A stretch of 64,000 nt of DNA from contig BCKC01000006.1 in the NCBI GenBank assembly GCA_001600455.1, forward strand, positions 3,286,001-3,350,000, written 5' to 3'. This DNA is from Endocalyx cinctus. Taxonomy: Eukaryota > Ascomycota > Sordariomycetes > Amphisphaeriales > Apiosporaceae. The notes below the pieces were generated by a model. It saw only the letters and a program-made list of their open reading frames with translations. It searched no databases and was not told where the DNA came from. Of this stretch, positions 10,582 to 21,754 are shown piece by piece. A program made the translations under genes and the position numbers. The first letter of the stretch is position 1. Every line of letters starts with the position of its first letter.

Positions 10582-11798
10582 TTATCCCCACTTCGCGACG
10601 AGAGCATCGTAAAAGGTCTGGTTAATAGGCAGCACGCTTCCGTGTCGCAGGTTACTCGGGAATCCGGTGCGACTGCTCGCCGTCCATCTGTTACTCTCCG
10701 GATCGGTGCTCTCGTAAGGCCTGTATCCGTCGCTGCCGTAGAAATCTAGCAACACGTGAACTTTGGCGTCGTCCGTGTTGTCGCGGTACGCAGCCGGGCC
10801 CTCGACGCCCGACGTGATGATGCCGTTATTCCCTCCGGCACGGGTCCAAGTTCCGAAGAGACCCGTCGACGAGTATTCCACGAACACAGTCTTGACCGAT
10901 TCATCCTTCATGAACCGCAAGTAGTTTTTACCTTCTGTATCCAACGGAAGTATGTCTAGGTCGATGATATTCGTTGGCGACTTGTCGATATATGTCTGTG
11001 GAGCGCTGAATGTCTTGAAGTCACTGGTGTATGCGTATCGAATGCGACTCGTCGTTGGCGACCCAGTGTGTCTCGAATCGGATGCAGAGTACTAACAGCA
11101 CTTATCAGCGTCCATCATGATGATTATAATATGGATGACTTTTTTTTCCTTACGAATTTGGAGGCCCAATGAACCAGATATTGACCTATTATGATTAACA
11201 TTCATATGCATCGTTGATAGTTGGATAATCTTTCGGAGCTCACTCTGTTCAGGGTCCCATATGGCTTCGGGAGCCCATACCATACCAGCCGTCTCATCCT
11301 CTACTATCACCAGACGCTCGTCGGTAAAGTTGATCATATCAGTGCTTTCCCACACAAAAATACCCCTAGACCCTGTCCTCTGCGCCGCATCCCAGTTTGT
11401 CTACATCATATTAGAACATGATCATACCGCACTTCTAGGTATCTTACCTTGCCGATATTTAGATCCGTACCGACGATAAACCATTTCTTACCGGCATCGG
11501 ATCCACCTCCCACAACCAATGCCGGATCCCTGACACCGGCTGTTCCCTTCGTTGGGCGCAAGATGGGTTGTCCATTGTTTAAAGTCTCGAAGGACAGAGG
11601 ATCGTTCGCGTTGCTCAAATAGAAGTAGACATACGGGTCTGCGCCAAGGAAGAAAGCCCCAAGATAGCCTACGAGACTTGTGTCGGCGCGCGGCTCGACT
11701 CGAATTCCCAATTCATTGAGGTCTAGGGGACTGGCAAGGGATAGACTCAAGCAAGCTGCGAGAGACGTAACTGTGCGCATAAGATATCGTGCATACAT
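10582..11798 (-). CDS. Secreted GH43-type glycoside hydrolase
   Basis: Predicted five-bladed beta-propeller hydrolase of the GH43 type (arabinofuranosidase/xylosidase class). Exons 11798-11448, 11400-11244, 11185-11154 (a 32-nt microexon) and 11091-10582 join in frame to 349 residues. A hydrophobic signal sequence occupies about residues 7-23; Met7 at 11780 is an alternative start. Visible landmarks are FFLGADPYVYFYLSN, GVRDPALVV, MVWAPEAIWDPE, SQYLVHWASKF across the microexon, IDLDILPLD and NLRHGSVLPI near the end. The substrate cannot be assigned; together with the neighbouring GH10 xylanase, removal of arabinose or xylose side units from arabinoxylan is a sensible inference. Subfamily is not determined. 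Confidence 0.88.
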
Positions 11799-12758
11799 GT
11801 TGATGAGCTATGCGAAACATACAATCATAAACAAGCAGGGTTAGGTCGACAGACTGTGGGCGCACAAATTTGGAGTGGCCATTGTGCTGAAATCTCGAGT
11901 TATGTACTGAGTATGGATTCAAATACGTGGGCATTCGGGCGACGTGACTCCGAATCAGCTAATGTATATGGATAAATAGGCTGCCGTCCAGACACTTTTT
12001 AGCCTCGCGTCACCTGTCGGTAGAGCGTCTAGGGTCGAAAAGCCGGTCTAGATCATTCTCATCAAATCTCGTTGATTCCCATTCCCGATAACCTGGTTCT
12101 GAGATGTCAGGTCGCTAATCTTCGTTACATGTAATCAATCCTGAGTGATCGGCGAATTACATAGCACTCAGAACCCGATGAACAAGAGGATATACATATT
12201 GCACTACGTCAACGTATCTCATCGTATGCTTGAGAAGATATTGTCGAAGAACTATCCGACGTTGATTGTGTAATCCTTAATCGGCAACATCAAGAACAAT
12301 TGAATATCAATGTTTCGTGCTTAGAAAACATCAAACTAAATATATATATATATATATTGCGACGTTATAAATAAAATCAGATAATCGAACTGAATTGGAG
12401 AAAATTCAAGCGATGTGAATACAGACTGACAGAGTAGCGAGAGAGTTGAAGATGTGGCTGTGAATCAGAATAAGCCACTGAGTATAGTAGCTTTTGCGCT
12501 ATTCAGTCACTAAATTTTAGTAGCAGTGCTGCCTAAATCCCCATAAATTACACTACAAGTACCTCTACGCCGGTCTACGGGTACAGAAATAATATTTACG
12601 TGCGCTAAACGCTGAACACTTATCACACAGATACATACTTAAGTAACCTTCATGTTCTCTGGTCATACTTTTTCTTTTCCATATTCATTCACCATTTACT
12701 CCTTGATGGATTCCGTGTCAATCTTTTTCGCTATTCGTACTGACTTCCGTCTTAAAAA
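11799..12758. other. Spacer between divergent GH43 and DNA repair genes
   Basis: No gene seen. A (TA)n tract lies at about 12340-12357. It presumably contains both promoters. Confidence 0.6.
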
Positions 12759-15101
12759 ATGTCGACTTTCGACGGATTCGTCCACGAATTCCCGGATATC
12801 AGAGGTTTGGGATAATCTATCATTCACCAAAATTTCTTGGCTAATAAATCTCATCTGACAGTCGATTTCTTCCGTTCCCTTGGCCGTCAGCCTCCGCTAG
12901 CATGTTTCTTAAGTCATGTTCACAGCGATCACCTAAACGGTCTAGAGACGTACCTAAGTCCATTGTATGTCATTAATGTCATCGTCGTCGTCTGTGGCGT
13001 AAGCGTGAATCTGACATTCCTGGAGTATATACTGCTCTGCTCCCACGAGAGAGATTCTGCTTCGTCTGATGAGAAAGTCCGTTCGTCTAAGCTATTATAC
13101 CGGACTTTCCGAGAATCCCCACCAAAAGCCGTATAAGCACCTTGGGAAAGTGCTGAAACCTATCCCTTTGGAAACGCCGACCAGGATTGAACTCAGCCCC
13201 AGTAATGTTATACAGGTTACTTTACTTGACGCCAACCACTGCCCTGGCTCCGTAATGTTTTGTATGATATCGCTCAACGTATTGAAGTGTATATCTAATT
13301 TTATTCTAGTATTTGAGGGTGACGGCAAAGCGGTACTGTACACTGGTGATATCCGAAGTGAGCCCTGGTTCGTGAACAGTATTGCCCGAACTCCCTCCAT
13401 CATCGAGTACGTATCCGGCATCAAAACGTTAGATCGTATATACCTGGACACGTCTATGACAGATTCTTATCCTCTCCAAACGAAAGCCGAAGGAATCTGT
13501 GAACTCTTGGAGAAGGTGCGAAAATATCCAGAAGATACAATTTTCTGCTTCCAAGCTTGGACCTATGGGTAAGCTCTCTCAAAGTCCCTTATTTTCTAGC
13601 TTCTAACGTGAAGAGGGAAGTTACGAAGAAGTTTGGGTGACTTTGGCCAAAGCTCTGAAATCAAAGGTACACATTACACCCCTAGGTTACCGTTGAAACA
13701 TGCCTTGGTATGCTAATTTGTTCGTAAGATCCATGTAGATGAATACAAATTACGAGTTTATAACTCTCTTCGTTCCAATTCTAAGTCTAGGCACGGCCAG
13801 CAGCAGGAGAAAAGCGCACCCAGCGCCGATACACATCTAACCAAAGAAGCACCCTATCTACTTGGGTTTCAATGTGGAAACAGTTTTCATCCCGGTTGCC
13901 TCACTCGTGATGAACATGTACGGATTCATAGTTGCGAGAAGGGGACAAGATGTTCCTATATGGAAAATAAGCCGATCGTTTGGATCCAGCCTATCGTAAC
14001 CCACCTCAAAAACGGGCAAGACGTGATGGAAGTCGGTCTTGGCGGCGGTGGTGATGACCTTGCGGACTTCATCGACTTGACTCATGAAGATATTGGTCTT
14101 ATACATGAATGGTATGTTTGATTACTCATACCTAACGTCCCTGTGACATCTAATAAATTTCCATGTCGTGCAGGATTTCCCGTGGGAGTACGACCGCAGT
14201 CATAACTCCGATACCTCCAGAGTCTCGGGGTCATTACCTTGAAGTGCTTAATAGGGCACGAGAATATCCCGGTGGCATCTCAATAGACATAAAAGCCGAG
14301 CAATTGGAGGACGATAAACGTATGATAAACTTACTGAAGGCTATTGAAGAGAAAGTTGAGAGTATGAAGCATCTGGTTCAGCAGTCAAGTAACGGCGATG
14401 AAGACGATGGAGGCCAACTCCCAGATCGCATCCGCTTCCCATACGCTCGGCATTCAACCCTTCCCGAACTTCGTCATCTGGTCCAGACCTTCAAACCGAA
14501 GGATGTGTGGCCCTGCACTGTCAATACCGCTCATTGGAGAGAAAATAATATCACTATGAGGGGCCTTTTTGGCGACTGCTGCTCGGGTGATGCCTTTGAG
14601 CATGACGCTAAGATGAGAGCCCACATTCCTACATCTCCTAATATAGAGAAGGACACCGTCAGGGATAGTCGTCAGACCAAACCTTCACAGATGCCGCCTT
14701 CCTGCCCAATTGACTCACCCGGCCATTTACTTGGATCAAAGGAAAAGCAACCCACGATGGAGAAGCATAAAGATACCATGCCGGATAACCAACCAATCGA
14801 CATACCGGGAAACCCTGAAAGATCGTCGTCGCTTTCAAGTCGAGGTGCCGCCAGCCCACACCCAGAGTCGCAGAAACGTGACTATACAGCCTTTACAGCC
14901 GACGAAGACCAAGAAGACGAGGAAGAGCTGCCGCAGGATGACTCTCAAGCGTCCAAAATATCGGATCATACATATGCTAGAAGACTGGCTGCTTTTCGGA
15001 CGACCCAATCCAATATCCGTGGTGATTCGTGGGAAGTATTGGGCCTGATCTCAACCACAGATCATCATACGGATATAGAAGAGGAGTTGGGAACTCGATG
15101 A
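12759..15101 (+). CDS. SNM1/PSO2/Artemis-like DNA repair nuclease (MBL/beta-CASP)
   Basis: Metallo-beta-lactamase/beta-CASP DNA exonuclease of the SNM1 class, expected to act in the nucleus on interstrand crosslinks or double-strand break ends. Seven exons (12759-12804, 12862-12964, 13026-13261, 13310-13568, 13621-13666, 13729-14111, 14174-15101) give 666 residues with every phase matching. Visible catalytic motifs are VDFF (motif 1 Asp), SHVHSDHLNGL (motif 2 HxHxDH), DANHCPGSVM (motif 3 His), YTGDIRSEP (motif 4 Asp) and the beta-CASP IYLDTSM. The block GNSFHPGCLTRDE followed by SCEKGTRC is typical of the filamentous-fungal homologues. The last ~250 residues are low-complexity and acidic, probably disordered. 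The start at 12759 gives a FVHEFPDIRVDFF opening that fits the family. Confidence 0.92.
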
Positions 15102-15545
15102 GTTGGTCTTGATCCGACTCCGTAGTAGGAAATTTTTAAATATTGCTGACACGATTTATGAGACGATGAAAAAAAAAAGCTAGGCGGTCGGGTAATGACG
15201 AATATAATGATATAGATAGCGATATACCCATCAACAAGAAATTCGAACGTGTTTACTTTTTCTACGAGGCATGAGGCCTATTGTCTTACTCTAACCTAGC
15301 ATGCGGTAAAATACTACACGACATATTGTAAAAAAAAGAAGAAAAAATCAAATTGACGCTATGCGACCCAGATACCAAATTTGTCTGACCTTTTTTTTTT
15401 TCTCTCTTGAGACGTATTACGCTGCCAATTTCTCTCCGCACAATCATATTAACCGTAACCACCTATTCAACCGGTGGCCAGCCTCCTTCTCCGTACCATC
15501 TAGACCTGCTACTATCGCCGTCACGGGCTCCGATTCGCCAGCGCA
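15102..15545. other. Spacer between convergent genes
   Basis: 3' flanks of the nuclease and phospholipase genes, with A- and T-rich runs. No gene. Confidence 0.6.
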
Positions 15546-17576
15546 CTACGCAAGCTTCTTCTCGACTCGGACGAGTAGAACACCCCCGGTCTTAACGCCG
15601 TGCTTATCCATGAGATGCAGGAACCTGAAACCAGTCTTGAGCCTGTCGAGCCGGACGCAAGCCCACGCTGCCAGGTCGTCGCGACCAATCTCATCATCTT
15701 TAATCAAAAACCTCACGAACGCCAACTCGGGAATCACGCCTTCGATTTTCTCCAAGCTCAGCACCTCGCCACTAAAGTCCGGGTCAATACCCTTCTGGGT
15801 CTTGGTCTTGGCCTTGTATTGGCCTTCCTTCGCCTTGGGATCCTCCTTCTTCGACGCGTTAGACGGCTCCGTATGGAGCTCCATCTTCACGTACGGGTGG
15901 AAATTCTTCGCCTTGTCGTCTTTTTCCGGCAGCGGCAAGTTCTGGGCCGCGAGGACGGTGACTTTGAGATCGAGGGTCTGGTGGAGGATCTTCTTCGGCG
16001 TTTCATCCGCTTCCGTACCGACGACGCCCGCGCCCGGTAGCTCCCTCCTCTTGCCGCGGAAGCCTTCCGGTTTCAGCACGTACCCGCCCGTGCCGGCGAA
16101 CATGCCCTCGTTCACCATCATGCCTTCGTCCCACTTCTGCCAGTTGAGGGCGACGATCTGGATACCTTTTCGCCAGAAGGCCGGGGGGTCCAGGTTCGAG
16201 GACCCGATGCGCATCCCCGACGGGTACGTCCGCATGAGAAAATCGCGGTTGTGGGCGAACAGCCGCTCCGCCTCGGTCTCGTGCACGTCCTCGACCCCGT
16301 TCTCGGACAGGGAAAAGATGTGCGTCGGCATAGCCGCCTCGGGCTGCGAAAGCGACTTGAACGACACCCCGCGGGTGTACACGCCGAAAGCCGACAGCGC
16401 CTGGATGATCTTGGAGGCTTTCTTCGTCTTCGCTCTACCCGAAGCTGCCGCTGCTGCCGCCGCCGCCGCCGCGTCGGTTTCGGCATCTGGGCTAGCGGGT
16501 GCTTCCGGAGGCGCGTATTTCACTTTAACCAGAATCTTGTAGCGCAGATCGGCCGGGGCGGGGAGGATGGCGGCATCTTCTTCGCTCGGGTGCGGTAGTA
16601 GGAGTCCCTCCCACGTCTCGTTCATGATGCTCACCATGGATTCCTGCTGCGCGTGGCTGCAATGGACCTCGAGACTGACGATCAGAGGTAAGTTGCTGAC
16701 GACGAAGGCGTTATCCCGGATCGCTTCGCAGACCTCGCGGAAGGATATCTCCTTGGTTAGCGTGTACCCGTGAAGAACCCTAGGTTCGATCATGCCCGCC
16801 TGCGGGCTGGGAGTTTTCGTTAGCGGCGTATCCTCCGCCCCACCGGCGCCGGCTTTCTCCGCATCCTTCGTTTTCGCGGTCGCACCTTTGGATGATTCCG
16901 TCGTGTCCGTCCCAAGCTTCGTCGTCAATTTGCGTCCTAAGGAAGTCTTTTCTAGACGGCTCGTGATAGATCCTGGAAGTTTAGAAGCTAGTCGCTCCTT
17001 ACGACTAGCTTTCTTAATGGCCAGCTTTTCCTTGGCATCCTCGTCGCTCGTACTATCACCGTCGCTCTCCGAATCCGTATCATCGCCATCCCAAACATCT
17101 ACCTCTACGCACCGACACCCCCTCAAGAGGACGTTCTTGTACGCATCGGCATCGGAATCGCTGTTGAGCTGGTTGCCGGTTAGGTAAGTGTTGTGGCTGG
17201 AGCTGATGTAGTAGCTGGCGAGAGGCCACGTTAAATCCTCGTCTTTCTCCGCACGAGGGGCGACAATATTGGCGGTCGGAGAGGTCATATACTTCAGGAA
17301 GCCGCTGAAATCTAGCTCTTCGAGGGTCGAGATGTCGCTATCACCAGGTAAGGGGCTCGTGGTCACCTGATCGGCCTGCTTGTGGTGAAGAAAGCTAATA
17401 ATCTGCTCTTTATGCCATTTCTTATCGATCTGACTAGCATGGGTGAGGAATATCTTCTCCAGGTGTTTTAATACTGACGGGTTAACCTCTTTGATGGTTA
17501 GGTCCTGAGCTTGACCGCCTCCAGCTTGAAAGGGAGCATCTTTAGCTGTGGCTTTTGATTTTGTGGCGTCCCCCAT
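15546..17576 (-). CDS. Phosphoinositide-specific phospholipase C (delta-like)
   Basis: Intronless, 676 residues. Cleaves phosphatidylinositol 4,5-bisphosphate to diacylglycerol and inositol trisphosphate at membranes, in a Ca2+-dependent way. Domain order: an EF-hand-like N-terminal helical region (about 30-105), the X box with SYYISSSHNTYLTGNQL (catalytic His near 128) and RCVEVDVWDG, an acidic Ser/Asp insert directly after it, the second X-box part with VLHGYTLT and IVSLEVHCS, a linker with an uninterrupted Ala run, the Y box (GVSFKSLSQPE, ending NWQKWDEGMMVN) and a C2 domain starting LDLKVTVLAAQNLPLP. There is no pleckstrin homology domain. The acidic and basic insert inside the X region is long. 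The gene converges with the DNA repair nuclease. Confidence 0.96.
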   Translation of the reverse strand: MGDATKSKATAKDAPFQAGGGQAQDLTIKEVNPSVLKHLEKIFLTHASQIDKKWHKEQIISFLHHKQADQVTTSPLPGDSDISTLEELDFSGFLKYMTSPTANIVAPRAEKDEDLTWPLASYYISSSHNTYLTGNQLNSDSDADAYKNVLLRGCRCVEVDVWDGDDTDSESDGDSTSDEDAKEKLAIKKASRKERLASKLPGSITSRLEKTSLGRKLTTKLGTDTTESSKGATAKTKDAEKAGAGGAEDTPLTKTPSPQAGMIEPRVLHGYTLTKEISFREVCEAIRDNAFVVSNLPLIVSLEVHCSHAQQESMVSIMNETWEGLLLPHPSEEDAAILPAPADLRYKILVKVKYAPPEAPASPDAETDAAAAAAAAAASGRAKTKKASKIIQALSAFGVYTRGVSFKSLSQPEAAMPTHIFSLSENGVEDVHETEAERLFAHNRDFLMRTYPSGMRIGSSNLDPPAFWRKGIQIVALNWQKWDEGMMVNEGMFAGTGGYVLKPEGFRGKRRELPGAGVVGTEADETPKKILHQTLDLKVTVLAAQNLPLPEKDDKAKNFHPYVKMELHTEPSNASKKEDPKAKEGQYKAKTKTQKGIDPDFSGEVLSLEKIEGVIPELAFVRFLIKDDEIGRDDLAAWACVRLDRLKTGFRFLHLMDKHGVKTGGVLLVRVEKKLA

Positions 17577-20061
17577 GATGTAACGACAATATAATCAGGA
17601 ATGTAACTAGATTCGAAAAGAAGAGGTATTAATAAAAGAAATCAAATATGCCTTCCCTTTTTAAAGTTACTATCCAACTTGAAGTTATCGTAAGTAGTAA
17701 TTAACCATATATTAAGGTCAGTGATAGTCATTCAAATCAAACCAGAATGAAACCATGACAAACAGGGTTTGAGAAAATTGCTGCGGTATGACGCCAACAT
17801 GCGGCCAAGGCTTGTATCCACTGGCCAGCTGTTTTTGTTTCAAAATAATCCCTCCCCCTCAAAAGACCCTTTGAAGAGCCCCTATTCTCCTATTCCTTAG
17901 TGAGCTCAGAGGTCCCGCCCACTATGTTATTACCACGAATCATAACGAGCGGTGAAGTGAGATAGCATCATTTTACCTCTGACTTTTTAGTGACATTATT
18001 AGCATCCATGGATGTCATAGTCATAGGTGAGAGAGCCGCTGATTCAGAGAACACGTTTCATTCTCTTATTCAATCTTAAATGCTTTCACAATTGGACATC
18101 TTCTTCAATTATCGTCAGATAAATACGCGTTGCATCGCATCATTTCAACTCCCTTTAATTTCTCGGATGGTATTTATATTTTTCATTTGGCACCTCGTTC
18201 TCTCTCTTTGATATTTTTGAAGAGGATTGAATACATGGCGGTATGTTGCGCTTGATATTAATACGCGCCCGCGACAAGTCGATGTATACGCAATGGATAT
18301 ATCTCGAAGCATATCGACTTGTATCGATCGAGACAAATCCCCAATGCCGGCCCTGCAGGTGGTGTCTATTTTAAGAAGTCCCGGATTAGTTGAGCTGAGT
18401 GCAATGTCGATCGCGCAACGAGCACGTATTTGACTTGATAAGCTTGGTGCCCGACTTATCGTTATTATCGGTGCACAGGATCGGAGTTGATAATTCAATC
18501 GTATTCCGGACCTGTGTTATCTGGACGCCACATCCGGTCGCATTACATCGCATGATCACTCGCGCATGCATGGCTAAAGCCAGACAACGATAAGCGATGC
18601 AAATTCAACTTGACCAGCCCACAATAGTTAGCGTCTTGTAGCGATTACTTTCTTACCTTTAAATCCGTGTAGCGAGTAGGTCAGCATGGAAATATGTGAA
18701 GAAAACCTATACCACATTAACATTCCAGTTTCGGAGATATCACCAAGAAGAGATATCCTCTATAACCTTCAAAGATATTTCGAACTCGGACATCACCGCC
18801 CAAAAGGCCTTTCAAGAGAAGCATTGTAATAGGATAAAAGCTGCGTTGTTAAGCGTGTACGTGAAACCCGATAATCTCTCGATATCACGAGTAATTGGAA
18901 TTGAAATGGCGACAATAAGGGATACGGTCATTCCGTGGAGTATATTTCAAAGCGCCTGTCTTGTTCATTTCCAATTTGTGCGCGAATCGGGATTGAGAAA
19001 AGAATAGATATCAGTTCATATCTTTGTCGGTGTTTGGGTATATGTTGTGCTATGATACACCAGCGCCAACAAAGTACACCAAGCACCAGAGACAGTTGTC
19101 AATCGGGCTACTAATCAAAGCCCACGGGTTTTACGCCATATTATATGCCTACCCATAATGCCGATACGGCTGGGGATAGCATCTCTGTCACACTACCACG
19201 CTTTCAGAGGTACAAAATCAAGGGTGATGTGATAGGACTTTGGATTCCTTATTTGTCAATGCTTCCCCGCACTCTCGACAAACCATACGCGGTGTATAGG
19301 AATCGATCAGTACGATGATGTTAGTGCATGCCGTGTCATGGTTCGCAATCATTACACGACATATAGCTCAAGCGGTGAAAAGGTTGTGGCAGCGTAGGAC
19401 GTCGAAGACCTTTAATTGAGTTCCGCGGGAAATGGTTCAACCATGACATAAGCTAGGTTTATTAACCCCCACGAAACGCATATATACGAGTTCAACGTCT
19501 CTTACGGGGCCAAGCCTGAGGTAATAGTGAGAAGGGAATAACATATGAAGGCAGGGTGGGTGAGAACCTATACTGGCTGACTGGTTAGGTATATCTTGGT
19601 TGGCGACGCTGGTTTAAATATAGGATAATATCGCAGTAGCTAAATTCAGTGAATTTCGAGTACTGTAAGCGTCAACTCAGTGAGCGATTACAGTAGAGCA
19701 TTAATTAGCGCTTAGCCAGTAGTGGACAGGTGGGTCGGTATTAAGGCAGTATAGCGCTTGTATCCAGTAGGTTAGGCGGCTGCTGATAATTGAGTAGGCA
19801 CTAGGCTAGAGCTGCCTGGCTGCATTGCGTGCGTCTCAGAATAAAAATGAGGTGTGGTACATACTACATCCTACGTCCACGATACAATAATGATATTATT
19901 TTGAGAAATTTATATTGATCATCAAATCGGGTATCCGTAGCACATCAAAGTTAAAGGGTTTAGAGATAAACCTGTCCCTCAGTAGTAAAAACAAATATAT
20001 ACAAGCAGGACTTAACATGGAAATAACACGTATACCTAGAGCGCTTACACCAGTCAAATAG
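17577..20061. other. 2.5-kb gene-poor spacer
   Basis: AT-rich, with several short open frames on both strands (for example 18145-18498 minus and 18696-19007 plus) that overlap each other and show no family signal. I see no gene, tRNA or repeat that I can support. Confidence 0.55.
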
Positions 20062-21179
20062 TTAAACAAAACTCTCGCTTCGATCGCGCCCGTTCAATTC
20101 CACCCCGTGTATCGCGGGATTTACGTGCGGCCCGGCATCCAAAGAATGCGAACGCCAGCTTGAAATTTTCAACGTCCATAACTTATCCAGCGCCACCTTA
20201 AAGTCGTCTATAATAACCGTGTCAGTGAGACACTTAAACACCAACGCCAACTTCCAAAAGGGATTAACCCCCAAAGGCAAGGCATCATTTAGAACATTCG
20301 ACGCGGAGAGGAGATCTAACAAGACGAACGTGATGCTGAGTATCATGGCCCCCATTAGAATGGCGAATCGCGGCGACGCGGACACGACCTGATACAGCGA
20401 CAGCTGGTATGTTTGGGTGATGGTCCAGATGAGCTTGGCGCAGGACGCGATCCACCACGGGTCGCGAAAGAGGAACTCGATTGGTCGCGTCTTGGTGAAG
20501 ATGGTCTTGTCGCCGTAGTTGAAATAAACGAAGGTGGCGTATATCTCCACCACCCAGTACGGCTGCACCAAAGCGATGCTACCGATGAAGATGCGAGACT
20601 CGATCTTGGTGAGGAACGGTCGTAGCTTCATCCACGCGATCACGTTATGCAGCGACGTCGAGAGGGGCAGCAGGATAGACGCTACGGAAAGCCACCATCC
20701 GTATACGGGCGGTGAGAAGAACGAGTTGAATGATTGCCAATACGCAAATATGAGCTACTCCGACCGGCGCGTTAACTGTTAGCAAGTCTCAGTTGACAAG
20801 GTAGACCCCGCTCCCATCGCATACCTCAAGCAAGATCAGCTTGTGAAGTAAGACACTCTTTCTCATGATTGCCGCTGTGATACACGACATGATCGTCAAT
20901 GCTCCTATCACTAAATGCTCATTTGGTTAGTATCCTTGTCGAGTCAAATACCATCGCGATCCGATTTGAAGATTATTAACTCGAATGTGAGAACACGCGC
21001 ACGTACTAATTATGATTAAGCATGTCAGCATCTCTGTTCTCAAGTCTATTGCTCGACTTATAAACCACATAAACTAAAAAAAAAAAGGTATTAACGTACC
21101 AAAATCCTTCAGCCCATGCTTCCAACACCACTACCCTTTGATCCTGATGAGGATCTTGAGGGTCAAATTCGGTACTCAT
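20062..21179 (-). CDS. Polytopic membrane protein of a widespread fungal family
   Basis: Three exons (21179-21101, 20910-20825, 20754-20062) give a 285-residue protein with several hydrophobic helices. The opening MSTEFDPQDPHQD, then LEAWAEGF and IGALTIM, then LLHKLILLE, HNVIAWMKLRPFL, FRDPWWI, SPRFAILMGAM and LALVFKCLTDTVIIDDFK, are hallmarks of an uncharacterised membrane family common in filamentous ascomycetes. No enzymatic motif is visible. The first intron is a stwintron (20911-21100): only nested excision keeps the frame and yields EGFLIGAL. The second intron (20755-20824) is ordinary. The shorter frame starting at 20643 is only the last-exon part. Confidence 0.85.
20911..21100 (-). 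other. Stwintron ([D1,2] type) in the membrane-protein gene
   Basis: On the minus strand the internal intron runs 21099-21006 (GTACGT...ATTAG, 94 nt, GCTGAC branch). Removing it joins G21100 to TACGTG at 21005, restoring the donor GTACGT of an external intron of 96 nt that ends in CATTTAG at 20911 with a perfect TACTAAC twelve bases before the acceptor. Exon 1 then ends in phase 1 and joins TG to give Leu. A single intron 21099-20911 would shift the frame. Internal and external donors are the same hexamer. Confidence 0.82.
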
Positions 21180-21446
21180 TTCAATTTTGACGTATTATCT
21201 TTGGTGTGCTACATGATCCGGCAACATGGCAAAAGAGAGTCAAAAGTAATAACGAGGGTCTTCAGCTCAGATCAGGGCTGGGGTCCATATATATTGGCAG
21301 CTGGCGCCCAAAGGGGTGGCTCATTTTGAATAAGAATCAGGCTGAAAAGCAAAAGAAAGAAAAGAAAGAAAAAAAGAGAAAGAAATAAAAAGGCAAAACA
21401 AGTAAAACGTAATAAAATGTAAGTAAGATTTGTATGGCTATGTACA

Positions 21447-21754
21447 TTAGGTGGCGGATGCGAGTTCTTGCACAATGCTGCTGACTGCAGACCGCCATAT
21501 AGAGTGCGCTACAGGCCTACCGGTGACCGGGAAGATGTCGCAAAAGGTGACGATCTGATCCTTCCAGAGAGCAAAACCGTTCTTGGCCACGCTTGACCAT
21601 GGGCGTCGCACAATCCAATCCATCGGATCTCGTCCAATGATGTCGAGTTACGGCAAATGCTCGAGTACTCCACCACCTCCATAAACTCTTTCTTTGTCAT
21701 CACACCACACGCGAAGCGTGTAAGCTTATGAAAATACCGTTGCAGCGTTGTCAT
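21447..21754 (-). pseudogene. Short frameshifted gene of unknown family
   Basis: From an ATG at 21754 a frame reads MTTLQRYFHKLTRFACG, continues through FMEVVEYSSIC and EIRWIGLCDAHG, and then runs on as proline/arginine noise. In the neighbouring frame, starting just before that point, coding character resumes as VAKNGFALWKDQIVTFCDIF, PVTGRPVAHSIWRSAV and SIVQELASAT, ending with TAA at 21447-21449. The total length of 308 nt is not a multiple of three and the switch near 21600 has no splice sites, so a single frameshift (real or a sequencing error) fits. It would encode about 100 residues with no recognised domain. Confidence 0.45.

Noticed and set aside
16118..16598. Frames rich in Arg on either strand inside the phospholipase gene
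   Set aside because: Shadows of the PLC coding sequence.
18145..19007. Short frames in the 17.6-20 kb spacer
   Set aside because: Overlapping on both strands, no protein family resemblance, no introns.
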